NCBI GenBank assembly: GCA_963971425.1
Contig: OZ020514.1
Span: forward strand, 15,877,218-15,941,217
Direction: 5' to 3'
Length of the DNA: 64,000 nt
Source: Bryoerythrophyllum caledonicum
Taxonomy: Eukaryota > Streptophyta > Bryopsida > Pottiales > Pottiaceae
Shown: positions 1-11,921 of the stretch, one piece after another
How positions within the stretch are numbered: position 1 is the first letter of the stretch
Layout of the letters: each line of letters begins with the position of its first letter
Notes under the pieces: generated by a model
Told to the model about the DNA's origin: nothing
The model's database searches: none
The model's input: the letters and a program-made list of their open reading frames with translations, nothing else
Translations under genes and position numbers: made by a program

Positions 1-612
1 TTGATACATTTTATATATACATATATTTCCAACCTACAACTATACATACACAGATGTTATATATATATATACAACACCCAATTATATCTCCATACGATTT
101 ATATCTATATAACATACAAATTTATATCTACAACATACAACTATACATACATATATTTTATACATATATACAATGTCATACAATAATTATATACCGATAC
201 ATTTTATATATTTATATATATCCAACATACAACTATACATACACAGATGTTATATGTATATATATATACAACATACAATTATATCTTCATACGATTTATA
301 TCTAATTGTTTCTCGATACGATATACATATTATTGTACGATTATATCTCCATACGATTTATATCTATGTATAATATATACAACATACAACTATACATACA
401 TACATTTTATTCATATATACAACATACAAGAATTATATGTGGATACATTTTATATATATATACATATATTTCCAACCTACAACTTTACATACACAGATGT
501 TATATATATACATATATATATTCTACATACAATTATATCTCCATAAGATTTATATCTAATTGTTTCTCGATACGATATATATTATTGTACAATTATATCT
601 CAATACGATTTA
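1..612. repeat. AT-rich tandem-repeat DNA
   Basis: A low-complexity A/T/C block in which the same phrases return: CAGATGTTATAT at about 51, 244 and 494, GATACATTTTATAT at about 3, 196 and 442, and CCATACGATTTATATCT several times. The spacing of 193 to 250 bases suggests a diverged satellite or minisatellite with an irregular unit. Open frames here are only products of the repeat. The left end lies outside the window, so the array may be longer. Confidence 0.7.
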
Positions 613-754
613 TATAGAAAAAAAGAATCTATATCTATCAAAGAATATAGCATGAGAAACATGTCGATGGATGAACACGTCGATGAATAGTGCTTTTGGA
701 TGGACAGGTAAAAGTTAGGGTTTTGGATAAAATGACGGAGTGGGCATTCGGGTT

Positions 755-835
755 TGAGGATGGGGACGGGGACGGGGTCGGGGGACGGGGATGGAGGACG
801 GGGGACGGGGGACAAGGGGACAAGGACGGGGGGGA
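755..835. repeat. GGGACGGGG simple-sequence tract
   Basis: Short G-rich units (GGGACGGGG, GGGGGAC and variants) repeat about ten times, directly beside telomere-like repeats. The run of G-tracts could form G-quadruplexes on the plus strand. Function unknown. Confidence 0.75.
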
Positions 836-837
836 CG

Positions 838-918
838 ATGGATTAGGGTTAGGGTTAGCATTAGGGTTAGGGTTAGGATTAGCATTAGGGTTAGGTTTAG
901 AGTTAGAGTTTAGGGTTT
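838..918. repeat. interstitial telomere-like repeats
   Basis: About a dozen degenerate units of TTAGGG, TTTAGGG, TTAGCA and TTTAGAG in one orientation. Most are the six-base form, with seven-base TTTAGGG toward the right edge. The tract is short and imperfect, so it is an interstitial remnant and not a chromosome end. Confidence 0.75.
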
Positions 919-1689
919 AAGTTTAGTATTTTTTGTTGTATTCAATGTTTAAAAAATTTAATCCACAAATAGAGATGTATATACCTTGATTGTTTAATAA
1001 CAATTAATCTTCTAGATTTTGATGTATTTAGACATTGTATTCAAATTAACAAGACTTACTTCATTCATTTATTAATTTTCAACCATTATCTTTCATTTGA
1101 AAGTTATTCCAAAGTTTAAACTTTATCATGTTCAAATACACCATAATACATGTAGATTACTGCGGCCGCCACTTTGGAAATTAAATTGTGAAAAGTAAGT
1201 TCATAAATCAAATGTGTAAAATTATATTTGCAAATGAAATGTGTGAAAATAAAATTTGCAAATGAAATGTGTAAAATTAAATTTGGAAATCAAATCCACA
1301 AATAAAATTTGCAATTTAAATTTACAATTCAAAAAAGTTCACGTAAAGAAAGTAATGAAAAGTAATGAAAATATTGTAATGAAGACTCAAATCACACAAG
1401 AAAGTAATGAAAAGTCAAATCAAGAAAAGAACTTCACGGCTTGTAGAGAAGTTCACTCGAGACAAATGATGGAAAAATCATCATTAGAAGTGCCAAATGG
1501 TAACTCAACCGTCGTGGTCGACGGCTTGGTTCCATCATCATTACTTTTTCCATTACCTCCCTCCCGCCACCACCAACTCCAGCCCTTCCAAGTCCTCCCA
1601 TTCTTGCTTTTCAAACGCTTCTTGTTTTCTTAGCTTCCCCTCTTCGTCTCTCTCCTCCCGCGTGTTGTTTTTTTGTGCTGTTTTTTCTT
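919..1689. other. AT-rich spacer with short tandem repeats
   Basis: No supportable gene. Between about 1195 and 1330 a phrase like AAATGAAATGTGTAAAAT repeats several times with variations. From about 1497 to 1640 the plus strand becomes pyrimidine-rich, which may already belong to the upstream region of gene A. A NotI-type octamer GCGGCCGC stands at about 1162 in otherwise AT-rich sequence. Confidence 0.45.
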
Positions 1690-2308
1690 GCGTTGTGTAT
1701 GGACTATAGTACGTTAGCGTGAGTTTGAGTGCGAGGTCAATTTGTGAGTAGATGCAGCAGGAGTGCGAGGTGTATTTGTGAGTAGCAGCAGCAGGAGTGC
1801 GAGGTGTTAGTTTCAGTCGAAGGGGATTTCGTGAGCACGATCAAGAGCATCGTCGGACGTTCCAGGAGGAGCACGAGCAGCGCCAGTGTTTGAAGGTTCT
1901 AAGAGAGCGAGCAAGCGAGAAATTGTTTGAGCGAGCGAAGGTAATTTCAGCGCTCTGATTACAGACGAAGCGAGCGAGCGACTGCAGCTAACCGGTGCGT
2001 CCAACGGGTGCAACCCTAGTGCTAACCAGCGGGTGCCTCGACGCACTGATTCATACAGACAAAGGTAATTTCAGCGCTCATTCTTATTCCTCAGCTTTTT
2101 CTTGCAGGCTTGAAGGATTTTAGAACCAAAACAACGTTCTAAACCTAACTTATGATTCTCTCCAGTTATTTTTTTTTTCACTTCGGAATAGAGTTCCTCA
2201 AATGAATATCAATCTGATTATACTAGTTACGTATTAATCATGTAACTAATCAATAACGACTAATTTTCTTGTGATCTTCAGATTGCGCACTATTTTGGAC
2301 GCAGCACG
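1690..2308 (+). promoter_or_regulatory. putative promoter and 5' untranslated region of gene A
   Basis: This GC-richer stretch precedes the first coding exon of gene A. It contains a 34-bp tandem duplication (about 1741-1808, unit beginning TTTGTGAGTAG). The phrase GGTAATTTCAGCGCTC occurs twice, at about 1938 and 2064; each could be a splice donor followed by an acceptor-like pyrimidine tract and CAG, so 5' UTR introns are plausible. No clear TATA box was identified. Assignment to gene A is by position only. Confidence 0.4.
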
Positions 2309-2552
2309 ATGCCCGAAACCACCTCAGAAAACCCCGTCAAGTAAGATTCCATGCTCTGAATTATCTCTGTTGTGATACACAGGAACGTAGATCAATGAAT
2401 ATCATATGATATTCTCTACGCTTACTTATGTTATGCATTGCAATTCAAGGTGCAGTAGATAGAAAATTCAATGTATCTCTCCTTATTGAGAGAAAGGTTT
2501 CCAAAGCACTTCCTTTATCAGTGGATATAGCAATATCTCCTTGAGGTTTAGG

Positions 2553-3200
2553 GTTTTAGATTATAGGAATATATTCCTATCCTACTTTGCGGTGGGCTTG
2601 GATTGCTTAAGAGTTTGTGGATCGGTAGATCTTCCCAGCTATCCTTGTTAGGTCATAGGATCGGTGTTGGTTCAGAGGCTATTTGTTGATCGGAATATAT
2701 TCCTATCCCACTCTGCTCTGGACTTGGGTTGCTTGAGTGTTTGTAGATCGGTAGATCTTCCCATCTATTCATGTGGGGTCTTAGGATCGGTATTAGTTGA
2801 GAGGCTCTTTGTTGATCGGAATATATTCCTATCCCACACTGCCGTGGGCTTGGATTGCTTGAGTGTATGTGGATCGGTAGATCTTCCCATCTATCCTTGT
2901 GTGGTTATAGGACCGATAATAGGTTAGAGGCTATTTGTTCATCGGAATATATTCCTATCCCACTCTGCTGTGGGCTTGGGTTGCTTGAGAGTTTATAAAT
3001 CGGTAGATCTTCCCATCTATCCATGTGGGGCCATAGAATCGGTATTAGTTCAGAGGCTCTTTGTTGATCGGAATATATTCCTATCCCACACTACGGTGGG
3101 CTTGGGTTGCCTGAGTGTTTGTGGATCGGTAGATCTTCCTATCCCTTCGCGTGGATACTTTGCGACGTCTGGTTTAGTTTTGATCGGTAGATCCCTATCC
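2553..3200. repeat. 126-bp tandem array of palindromes filling intron 1 of gene A
   Basis: About five units with a period near 126 bases: GGAATATATTCC begins at about 2692, 2818, 2944 and 3069, with an earlier copy at 2556. Each unit holds two near-palindromes, ATAGGAATATATTCCTAT-like and GATCGGTAGATCTTCCCATC-like, separated by a conserved spacer (GGGCTTGGGTTGCTTGAG). The array lies inside an intron and stops just before the acceptor at 3241. Such dyads are typical of protein-binding sites. Confidence 0.85.
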
Positions 3201-4659
3201 CATCATGCCGTTTGATCTGATCATTCTGTTTGTATGAGCAGTGCAAACTTGATTCCGTGGTTGGAGACGAACAAGGGCTGGTGTCCTCACTGCCTCCGTG
3301 ATGAGGTGAAATGTGGTGTCAAGGCCGTTGGCCGTACATTTGAAGAACCTAAACCAAGCGCCTTGTTCATAGCAAGTTATGTCACTGAATGGGGTCTCGC
3401 TTGGGTTCGGGATGATTCGAAGCGGACAATCCAAATTGCGCCAGTTATGTTTGTAGCCGATGTCGCCGAGGGACATGAAGAAACGATAGTGCTTACAATT
3501 CAGAACGTGGAGGTGCTGGATGTGGTGGACGTGCTTGGAATTCCAGACACTGTTGTTCTTGTAATTAAGGAGTTTGTTGCAAGTGCGAAGTGTTCGAGGA
3601 TCTACGGTCTTTTTGTATCATCAAAGGATATGGTCCCCCGACTTTGTGCTTCGGTCAGAGATCATGGTTTTTCTATTGCTAGGACAGGACCTGACGTTGA
3701 TCGAATTATTGACAGTTGGGCGGAGCTCCGAGCTTGTCGTGATGCTGCCAATAGCAAGTTGGCCAAGCAGGATCCGCCTACACCTCCCAGAAAGTAGAAG
3801 AGGCCGTCACAGGCAGCTGGGGAGACTTCAGGAGCTGGGGACACGAAGAAACAACGGAAGAAGTCAGATCCCAAGATTGAAGACTTCTCATTGGCTCAGG
3901 CCGTGATGCTATCGAGCAGTTTTGTTTCGAAGTATTCGGCACAGGACCTGTAGAAAGTGAGGGCGTTGTACGAGAAAGAATTCTCGAGTCTGCATGTATT
4001 TGGTACGCGCCCATTAAAGAGACTCGACGATGCGAAGACTGACCTCGTCATCGGAATTCAATGTCTGCATAGGGCCACACCTGGGGTGGTGGTGTATCGG
4101 AAGCTCGAGAAGAAACGTGTTGGCGAGATTGTTGACCACAAGCGGACGATGCCGTTTCAAGCTTCGCTTCAGCATCTGTACGTTATGCCGATTAAGAACA
4201 AGCCTGCTGCTGACGACTTTGGTGTGGATCCCGTCGATAGTTTATTCAAGTATTTTATGACAAAGCCGACAAGACGGGACATTACAGATGATACGCACTA
4301 CGTTATCATCGGTGGGGAGCACTGCGTCGCTGCGCATAAAGTCCTTATTGCCGAGAAGTCTCTTAGTGATGATGAACTAGCCGACGCACAAAGCTTCATA
4401 ATTACCATCGTTTGGGCAGATCCAGCCAACTTTGGGAAGTTAATCTATTACTCAAGAATCCTTAACCAAGATCTGGCCGGAGTTAGGGCGGAGAGCAACT
4501 ATCTTACTCAATTGGGACTTGCACGGAAGAGCTGGGCCCAGGCGGGGTGTCCAAAGCCGTCTCCAAATGGTTTGGCACACTCGCCTCAATTCAATGTAAG
4601 TCTGAAACCATTTCTTAAATTGCATTTTCTTGTCCGCGTTGTTATGATGTTTACCACGG

Positions 4660-5085
4660 AATTGATCGGAATATATTCCTATCCCAAGGGTCCTCTAATC
4701 ACCGTAGTGGTCACAGAGATCGAAATATCTTTCTATCCGTAGTGTCCTTTGATGTCTGTTATTAATGTTGGATGTTGTTGTTCTAAGGATTTTCCCATGC
4801 ACCTTTTGACCCCGTTGCATTAGCGTATGCTCTTACTTCGTTGTCTCTAGACTTCGTGTCATTCTTATAGATCGAAAGATCTTCCTATCTTCTCTGCCTC
4901 TAGACTTCGCATCATTCTTGTAGATCGAAAGATCTTCCTATCTTCTCTGCCTCTAGACTTCGCATCATTCTTTTAGATCGAAAGATCTTCCTATCTTCTC
5001 TGCCTCTAGACTTCGCGTCATTCTTATAGATCGAAAAATCTTCCTATCTTCAGCGTCTCACTGGATGGGAAGATCTTCCTATCAT
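4660..5085. repeat. 53-bp tandem array of palindromes in intron 2 of gene A
   Basis: GATCGAAAGATCTTCCTATC recurs at 4870, 4923, 4976 and 5029 with a strict 53-base period and a shared spacer CTCTGCCTCTAGACTTCG. Outlying copies with the ATATATTCCTATCCC form lie near 4668 and with GGAAGATCTTCC near 5068. The array ends about 60 bases before the acceptor at 5148. Confidence 0.85.
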
Positions 5086-7590
5086 ACCCTCGTGCTTTCT
5101 TCGATCCGAGTCTCTGATGATGTTTTTTGTATCGATTTTTTCGTGCAGGCTTGGCTAGATAAGGTTCCCGCTTTTTTCACGAAGAATGACTTCACAAAAG
5201 ATGATGCCACTGGTCAGCCAAAGCTGCTGCTTCTCTTCGTTGATGAGCGGGTTTATCAGACGTGGCTTAGCATCCAGGAGAACTGGATTAGTGGTCTATT
5301 ACCTGATCCATACCGGGTGCAATGCACTTTTCCTGGCGGTGCGGACGGCGACTCTACCAACGAGGCCGATGATGCGGATGTTGTGGTGAGGAGGGAGAGG
5401 GCAAAGCAAAGGCGGTACCAAAGTAGGGCCTTGAGAAAGGCCGATCTTCAGCCGCTGTATGCCATGTGGGAGACCGATATTGACAGAGTTGCTAAGCTGG
5501 TCATGGAGAAGAAGTGCTCGATTAAGTCGACCAAGTCCACGAAGAAGGCTCCTGTGCTTAAGGGACTTGAATACTGGTGCAGCATCGAGAAGAAGAAGAG
5601 ACTCATCAAAAATGAGTTTATGCACTACTTTAAGTCGAAGCCGCTGAAGTCAAAGACTCAGAAGGATGTGTCTTACACAAAGACGGAGTACGGTGTTGCG
5701 GTCAATGAATTCAAGGTCTCGGAGTTTGTCGTTGAGTCTTGGTATGACAGGTTGATGAAGGATAAGGGTGGCATTAAGTTCTTTGCAAAGCGAGGGAATA
5801 ACTTGGCGCCATCCTCCAAGCCAGAAGACTTTCCAGCCGTTCTGAAGTTGCTCTTCGATTAGCAGAGGCAAGTTTCATCGCAGGAGCGTCTGCCGGAGCT
5901 GTCGACTGCCGTTGAGTCGTTTTCCGCCTTTTATAGGTGCAACACCATGGACAGGCTTACTGGGGATGTTGAGAAGTCTACCCGCTTGTCCACATTATTG
6001 GAGAAGGGATGGTTGGCGATGGATGCAAACGTGGTGTTTGTTTCTTGCTTCGTTGATCGAGATACTAGCCGTGAATCCGATTTCAACGGGATCTATGAGC
6101 GGGTCGTGAGAACTTTGCAGGCCATGGAGTACATGGATGAGCATCAATTTCGGAGGGCTCGTAATCCTGGCATGTTTCTCACCGACCGGGATGGTATGGT
6201 GGACGTTGCGAATGCTATTGCGGAGAAGGGTTCGACGGTTCACCAGATCAAACCATGGAATTTTTCATCGACATTATATATCACGGAGGGTACTGAGGGC
6301 TTCAAGAGACCTCCAACTCCTGAACTGATACTTCCTCTCTACTTCAATTTTGTCTATGGGAATGAACAGGGTTGCCAGCCTATGGCATCTTTTCGTCGAT
6401 TCTTTGGGAACGACATGCCATTCAAGTCTGTAGTATCCGCATTAGACTTCAAGAATGCGACAACGTAGTGGAATCAGCTCAGGTGGGCGAATTTCAATAT
6501 CGACGCGGTTGATGATATAATTGGGACACTTGCGGTGCCCAAGAATGTCATTGTGAACATCGGTGGAGGCCCTGCAATAACCTGGCTTGGTTTGATAAGT
6601 GGATAGGAATATATTTTGATCTCCCCGCGGTATGCTATGATGTGTGTGATTCTCGTTGATGCATTGTGCTTGTTGGCATTCCAGGTTCTCATTTGTGTCG
6701 CTCGATTTTGCTTGCAGACAAAGGGCGCGCAAGTCATCGAGGTCGTCTATTCGAAGGACAAACGTCTGGCTGCCATAAGGACGGCCACAAGTATCTGGGA
6801 CTCTCGAAAAGTGGCTGCTGTAACAGTCCCAGAACAAGAGAAACGAACTAGGAAGAAGCAGCCCAGGATGAAGGAGCCCATGATGATAGAGCCCAGGGAT
6901 AGACAACCCAGGAAGAAGGAGCGGGCCTCCAAGAGAGGGCACGATCGTAAGAATTTGGTCTCTGCCGACGAGCAAGAGGTGATTGTGGCGTCTAGGCAAA
7001 CGCACAGGGAGGAGGCAAATGAGGACGAGGAAGAAGAGCAGGAGAACGAAGATGAAGAGGAGGACATCAACCCGGAGATGCGGATGAAACGTCGGCAAGA
7101 GCCATGTGATGAAGAATTGAGCACCGAGGACGAGGGGGAGGACGAGCCGGAGGACGAGCGGGAGGACGAGCTAGAGGACGAGGGGGAGGACGAGCGGGAG
7201 GACGAGCGAGAGGACGAGCCGGAGGACGAGGAGGAGGAGGTCCAGTTCGGCAGCCTCGAAAGAGTAAGATCTTAAAGAAGAAAGTCTCGAAGGAGCCGCT
7301 ACCCCATTAGCATGACGAGTTTGTACCGTCTCAGGCTCATGTAGGAGAAGGCTCCTCTCTGCACAGTTCTCAAGTATGATGCAGCGGCTCACTCCAAACT
7401 CAATCACCAGAACAATTAATCTTCTGACGGTTCATAACAATTTTTTAGATGCTCTGTAATCTAATAGGGAATTTTTTTGGTTTACTATTGTAATTTTTTT
7501 TGTATATTATTGTAAATGTTTTTGTTGTAGAAGTTCCTCGGTTAGTCTTTGTGGATTGGAGGATCCTTCATTCCTCAGTGACTACTGGAG

Positions 7591-7610
7591 GATAGGAAGA
7601 TCTTTCGATC
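7591..7610. repeat. single palindrome downstream of gene A
   Basis: GATAGGAAGATCTTTCGATC is a near-perfect dyad of the gene A family. A related GGATAGGAATATATTTTGATC lies at about 6600-6622 in the short last intron. They show that the palindrome family continues up to the CACTA insertion site. Confidence 0.75.
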
Positions 7611-7674
7611 CACATTGGTCTTACGCTTTGCCCGTTTTTAATACAAAAATTTGAGCACCCTAATTCTATCATGT

Positions 7675-7702
7675 CACTACAAGAAAACCAGCCCAATGTG
7701 AC
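7675..7702 (+). repeat. left terminal inverted repeat of the CACTA element
   Basis: Identical over 28 bases to the reverse complement of 14081-14108. Preceded by TGT, the target duplication. Confidence 0.95.
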
Positions 7703-8380
7703 TAGGTTTTATGACTACAGTTGGGCATAAACCAAAATGTGACTAGCACTGTTTCTAGTCATTTTGACTTAGTCGCTTCGGACAATCTGATTGGGGGTCA
7801 TATTGGACACTTCTTGTTCCCAATACTGCATTCCCACAGTGTTTTGGGACCTCAAAACGGGACCTGCAGTGGGACTTGGGTCCATATGACTCTATATAGT
7901 CATATATGTATGACTACACGTAGTCATCCATATGTAAATAGTGACTGAATGAATGACTATTTCTAGTGAGGTACAAGTCAACATAATACTGGTTTTATCA
8001 CTACGCATAGTAGTGAGATGGTGACTTAATTGAGTCATTCATTGAGTGGGAGAACGTGACTCTTTGGAGTCACATCTATTTGGCAACCCCTAGTCACAAA
8101 TACTCAAATATCTTCCAAATGGTATGACTAAATGTAGTGAGGTATCAATTAATACATGATTGGTTTTATCAGTGCGCATAGTAATGAGATCTTGCATGCA
8201 TTGAGTCATACATTGAGTTTGGAGAATAGGACTCTTTGGAGTCACTTCTATTAGACTACCCATAGTCACAAATATTGAAATAGCTTCTGAATGCTATGAC
8301 GAATTGTAGTGAGATATTAGTGATCATATCAACGGTTTTATCACTACACATAGTATTGTGGTGGTGACTGTAGTCGTCAA
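7695..8380. repeat. left subterminal TGACT..AGTCA motifs of the CACTA element
   Basis: Many short motifs GTGACT, ATGACTA and AGTCAC in both orientations, often as dyads with a 4-6 base spacer (for example TGACTATATAGTCA-like at about 7888). In En/Spm the subterminal regions hold many TnpA binding motifs in both orientations; these are the obvious counterparts. Further copies occur at 8690-8815, 9590-9770, 10075-10110, 10388-10425, 11033-11075 and 13355. Confidence 0.75.
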
Positions 8381-11300
8381 ATAAACTGTAGTCGTCATCT
8401 AGGCTTTTTAGCACTTCTACAGACACTGTACCTGCAATTATGGTTTTCCCGTGTAGAGAAGCCCTAGCTACATTCTGCACTTTCCCGAATGCCACAACTT
8501 TATCCTCCTCCCCTTCTTCAAGTCCATTGAGTCTCACAGGGTTACCCTTCTTGAACTCCGGGTCCTCCCCTTCTTGTACAGCCTATATTAAAAAAAAATA
8601 CACACAATACAAGGATTAGTTGGGACTGAATTGTTGCCTTGATACAAAGATGTACTTCTCCAAGGCTCATGGCACTTATTTAAATTCTATGACTGTGAGA
8701 AGTCACGTATTCTAACGTCATTACTAATCTCAGTCACATATTCCAACTTCATGACTGTCTCTAGTCAAGCATGGTCACTCGTTCCATATGAATGACTAAA
8801 AACAGTCACAAACTTGGCATACTGAATTTGTACAGAACTCAGACACAACATTCCAAGATGTAGCTCATGGCACTTACAGCTGAGCTCATTGGTGCGTTCA
8901 CATTTTTCTTCGGTCTCACAGGGTCACCCTTCTTCAACTCGGAGTTGGAGGTTTTTTGTACAACCTATAAAAGTAAAAAAAAACACAAAACAGGGATCAG
9001 CTGGGACTGAATTGGTGCTTTCAGAAATAAAAATGTGAAAATACAAGGTTGACTACACATACATGTTCACTCCCCTGTGCGTTCATGTTTCTCTTCCTCT
9101 TCCCTTTCGCGTTCTGCTGATTCTCAATGTTGCCTTCCTTGCTCTTTTCAGCTTTCTCTTTGCTCCCTCGGACTGCCCTTTGCTTCTTTGTGTCATCGTG
9201 GTCTTTCTTCAGCTTCTCAACCTCTGTCAAACGCATTTTCTTCTGGGTGCGAGTGTCCTCCTTTGCAGGCTTAGAAGCCCTCAAATTTTGAGTTGAGTAC
9301 ACAACTGCGGCACGTCCTCCTGCCTCTGCCACAGTCACTGCACCACAATCTAGAGTGCCTCCTGCAGGGTTGTTCAAAGTTCCCGTTGTCTGTGAGTCCT
9401 TCACATCACCTACTGCAGGAATCTCCACTGCCTTATTCGGATCTGCAGGTTGCAATTCGCACTCCCCTGCTTCCTGCAATCCCTATTAAGTACAGAGGCA
9501 ACACGTCAATAGGGATCCTCTCAGTCATTGCTTTCAATCATGAGCAATGTTTGTGATTCCGTTTAACAATGCCACACCTTCTTTACCATTCTAGTCACTT
9601 ATTCAAATTCTATGACTATGAATAGTAATATATTCAAAACTGGTGACTGTGAGAAGTCACATATTCTAACTACATTACTAATATTGATCACATATTCCAG
9701 ATTCATGACTGCATCTAGTAAAGCTTGGTCACTCGTTCCATATCAATGACTACAAACAGTCACGAAATCCTAGACACATTGAATGTTGCAAGAACCAAGG
9801 CACAACACACATCAAAATGCTATTCGTACCTGTAGTGCCAGGATACTTTCCTGAACGTCATCTGCCTTTTGTGAAGTGTCGGAGCCGGTGGACTCTGAGC
9901 TGGAGCTGCGCTTTTCACTTGCTACCTTCGTGGGGGTGACAACGGGAATCTGTAGGTGCTGCATGATGCATCACGAACAGTAAGAACAACAAGGAGTCAT
10001 GTAACAAGAACTGGAAGCAGAAACCAGCATCTGTCTTACATCTTGAGCATGATACGATTTCAGTAGTCAGAATTGTTGTTTGTGTGACTACAAGCAGTCA
10101 TAGACCTCCGGAACATGACTACAGTTTCTGGGCAACCATGACGATGTGGCAATCACCCCAATGCGATTTCAACCATAATGAAGCAAACATGCTACTTAAG
10201 ATGTCTCGAAGTTCCAACAATGACTACAGTTCCAAAAAAATTAATCACGAACAGGGCTACGTTCCACAAAAATGAATCACAAACAATATGAACGAAATGG
10301 AGTTATGTAACAAGCCAAGAAGCAGAAAACAACATCAGTCAAAAAACTTGAGCTTCATACTAGTTTTGTGGTCAGAATTCTCGTTCATGTGACTAAGAGA
10401 AGTCACAGACCTTGGAAACATGACTGCACTTTCAAGTCAAGCAAACACAAAATCCATGCCATAAATTCAAACACCTACTATGAATTCAGTTTCTATATTG
10501 CATCGTTAGTGCAGTTTCAAGCAAGGAAACAAAAGATGAGCTACAGTTTCAAGAAAATGTTGCAACAATTTCAAGCTACAAAATATGAGCCACGTATCCT
10601 CTACATTAGCACTCTCTCGTGATGTTAAACTTACTCAAACTACCCCCAAATGCATCGATCACATGATATTTATCGATCTCATGCTATTTGAGATTGAGCA
10701 TTCTCTATCATAAAACACACACCAGTTCGTGATCTTCACCATTTGCGAGATGTTGAAGATTGAAAACTACCATTTTGTAACTTGCAAAATTAGAGAACTA
10801 ACAAAAATGGGCATCTCCTCAAAAGAAGAATGTAATCTCCAACACATCAGTAATGTACAGTAAAACAAGGCGTGGGGGTGGCAGCTCTGTACATGAGAGA
10901 ATGTGCATGCTAGCAGCAGGTAGCACCAGGTTCTGGGTAAACATGATGAGCGAGAAGCAGCCCTGGAACGAGGCAAGAAGCAAAGGAAACCTGCAGGGTA
11001 TAGATTTGTTTTGGCTCCATACTAGTTTTGTAGTCACAAATCTCGTTCATGTGACTATGAGCAGTCACAGAGCTTTGATAGATGACTGGAGTTGCAAGGC
11101 AAGCAAACACCGATTCAAGGTACTTTGATGGAAGCATAAATCCCAACGAATCCAGGTAGTTTGATGTTTGCAAGCGAAAATTGTGCACCCATCAACATGT
11201 TAAAAAATCCCAATACTCAGTTTGTACACTCACCTGAGATTTTTGCTTGCCTCGATGGGGCTTTTGCACTCCTACTGGCGAGACCTCATCATCGCCATTG

Positions 11301-11509
11301 CCACGCTCGTCATCATTCTCGATGTCAGTGCTCTCCGTTTTCTCCTCTTCGCTGTGCCACTCGTCGGAGCTGCTCTTCACGCTCCTCACGGTTTCCTTTG
11401 ATTCCTTGCAGAGCGCGTCTTTCTGCTTCTTCCCCCGCTTGCGTGACCTTCCAGCTTTTGGTGGTGGTTGTTTAAGTCGCGAACTCCGACGCACCAGTTC
11501 CCCACCGTC
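8256..11509 (-). CDS. TnpA-like (TNP1/En-Spm C-terminal type) gene inside the CACTA element
   Basis: Reading right to left I can place exons at about 11509-11234, 9950-9837, 9477-9066, 8953-8885 and 8586-8256, each with plausible acceptors (CTGCAG, GATTGCAG, TTTATAG, ATATAG) and donors (GTGAGT, GTACGA, GTATGT, GTAAGT). A GC-rich upstream exon may lie at 11600-11900. The product is Lys/Ser/Glu-rich and hydrophilic, with RRSSRLKQPPPKAGRSRKR near the start. The last exon contains GNPVRLNGLEEGEED then VVAFGKVQNVARASLHGKT, which resembles the C-terminal domain of plant En/Spm TNP1-like proteins. TnpA-type proteins bind subterminal motifs of their own element; here these would be the TGACT dyads. 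Exon boundaries are inferred by eye and the first exon is uncertain. Confidence 0.5.
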
Positions 11510-11921
11510 GCTGCAGTTCAAGCAATCAAGAAGTCAGAACAAATTGCGGAGGTTAGGAGGACCACAATTGCGAAGCACCTGGAATGGCTGCAGGTCGGAT
11601 GGCTGTAGGGTTTTGTACGCGATTGCGAGGGGGGAGGTACGCTAACCAATCGTCAACGGCCAGTGCATACAATGGACAGAGTTAGGGTTTAGGGTTTCGT
11701 ACCCGGGGCAGTTTTCGAGGCTGCTGGCGCCGGCGCTGCGAGTGCTCTTCGTCGCGGTCTTCCCCTCTCCTCCCCCGCTTCGGTGGTTGTCGGCTCTCTC
11801 AAAGATGCTGCCAGCAGCGGGACTCCGAGCTTGTGTAGCTTGAGGGAGTTCTTGCGCAAGTTCTCCTGCCGATTCTGAAGTTTCTGGGCTACGATTCCGC
11901 CGCCACCATCAATTCGAAAAC

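Larger units (their letters stand above)
2309..7284 (+). pseudogene. gene A: multi-exon NGQHR/ParB-like protein of a palindrome-rich element, decayed
   Basis: I read four exons: 2309-2340, 3242-4595, 5149 to about 6594, and 6718-7284. Donors GTAAGA at 2341 and GTAAGT at 4596 and acceptors GAGCAG, GTGCAG and TTGCAG keep the frame. The start is ATG 2309 (MPETTSENPV..). The product would be roughly 1130 residues. In order it shows a Cys-containing N-terminal region (GWCPHC), a basic linker, a segment with ITDDTHYVIIGGEHCVAAHK resembling the DGQHR or ParB/sulfiredoxin N-terminal motif, a long unassigned middle, and a C-terminal tail of Lys/Arg blocks followed by Glu/Asp repeats. In-frame TAG codons stand at 3795, 3951, 5860 and 6466; all are readable as former CAG. 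A change of frame near 7245 may extend the basic tail to about 7380. Gene D is a probable distant homologue. Molecular function is unproven; DNA binding to the surrounding palindromes is my inference. Confidence 0.55.

Noticed and set aside
1-612. Small proteins rich in Tyr and Ile
   Set aside because: Several overlapping frames arise simply from TATA-rich tandem repeats.
2553-5085. CRISPR-like array
   Set aside because: Spacers between dyads are themselves repeated, the motifs lie in introns and there are no cas genes. The context is a eukaryotic transposon.
2309-7284. Bacterial ParB gene from contamination or recent transfer
   Set aside because: The gene has phase-consistent GT..AG introns and sits among plant-type transposons; the similarity is limited to one motif.
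11161-11645. Plus-strand frames of 104 and 132 codons
   Set aside because: They are antisense to the first good exon of the TnpA-like gene, whose minus-strand reading has splice sites and a consistent charged composition.
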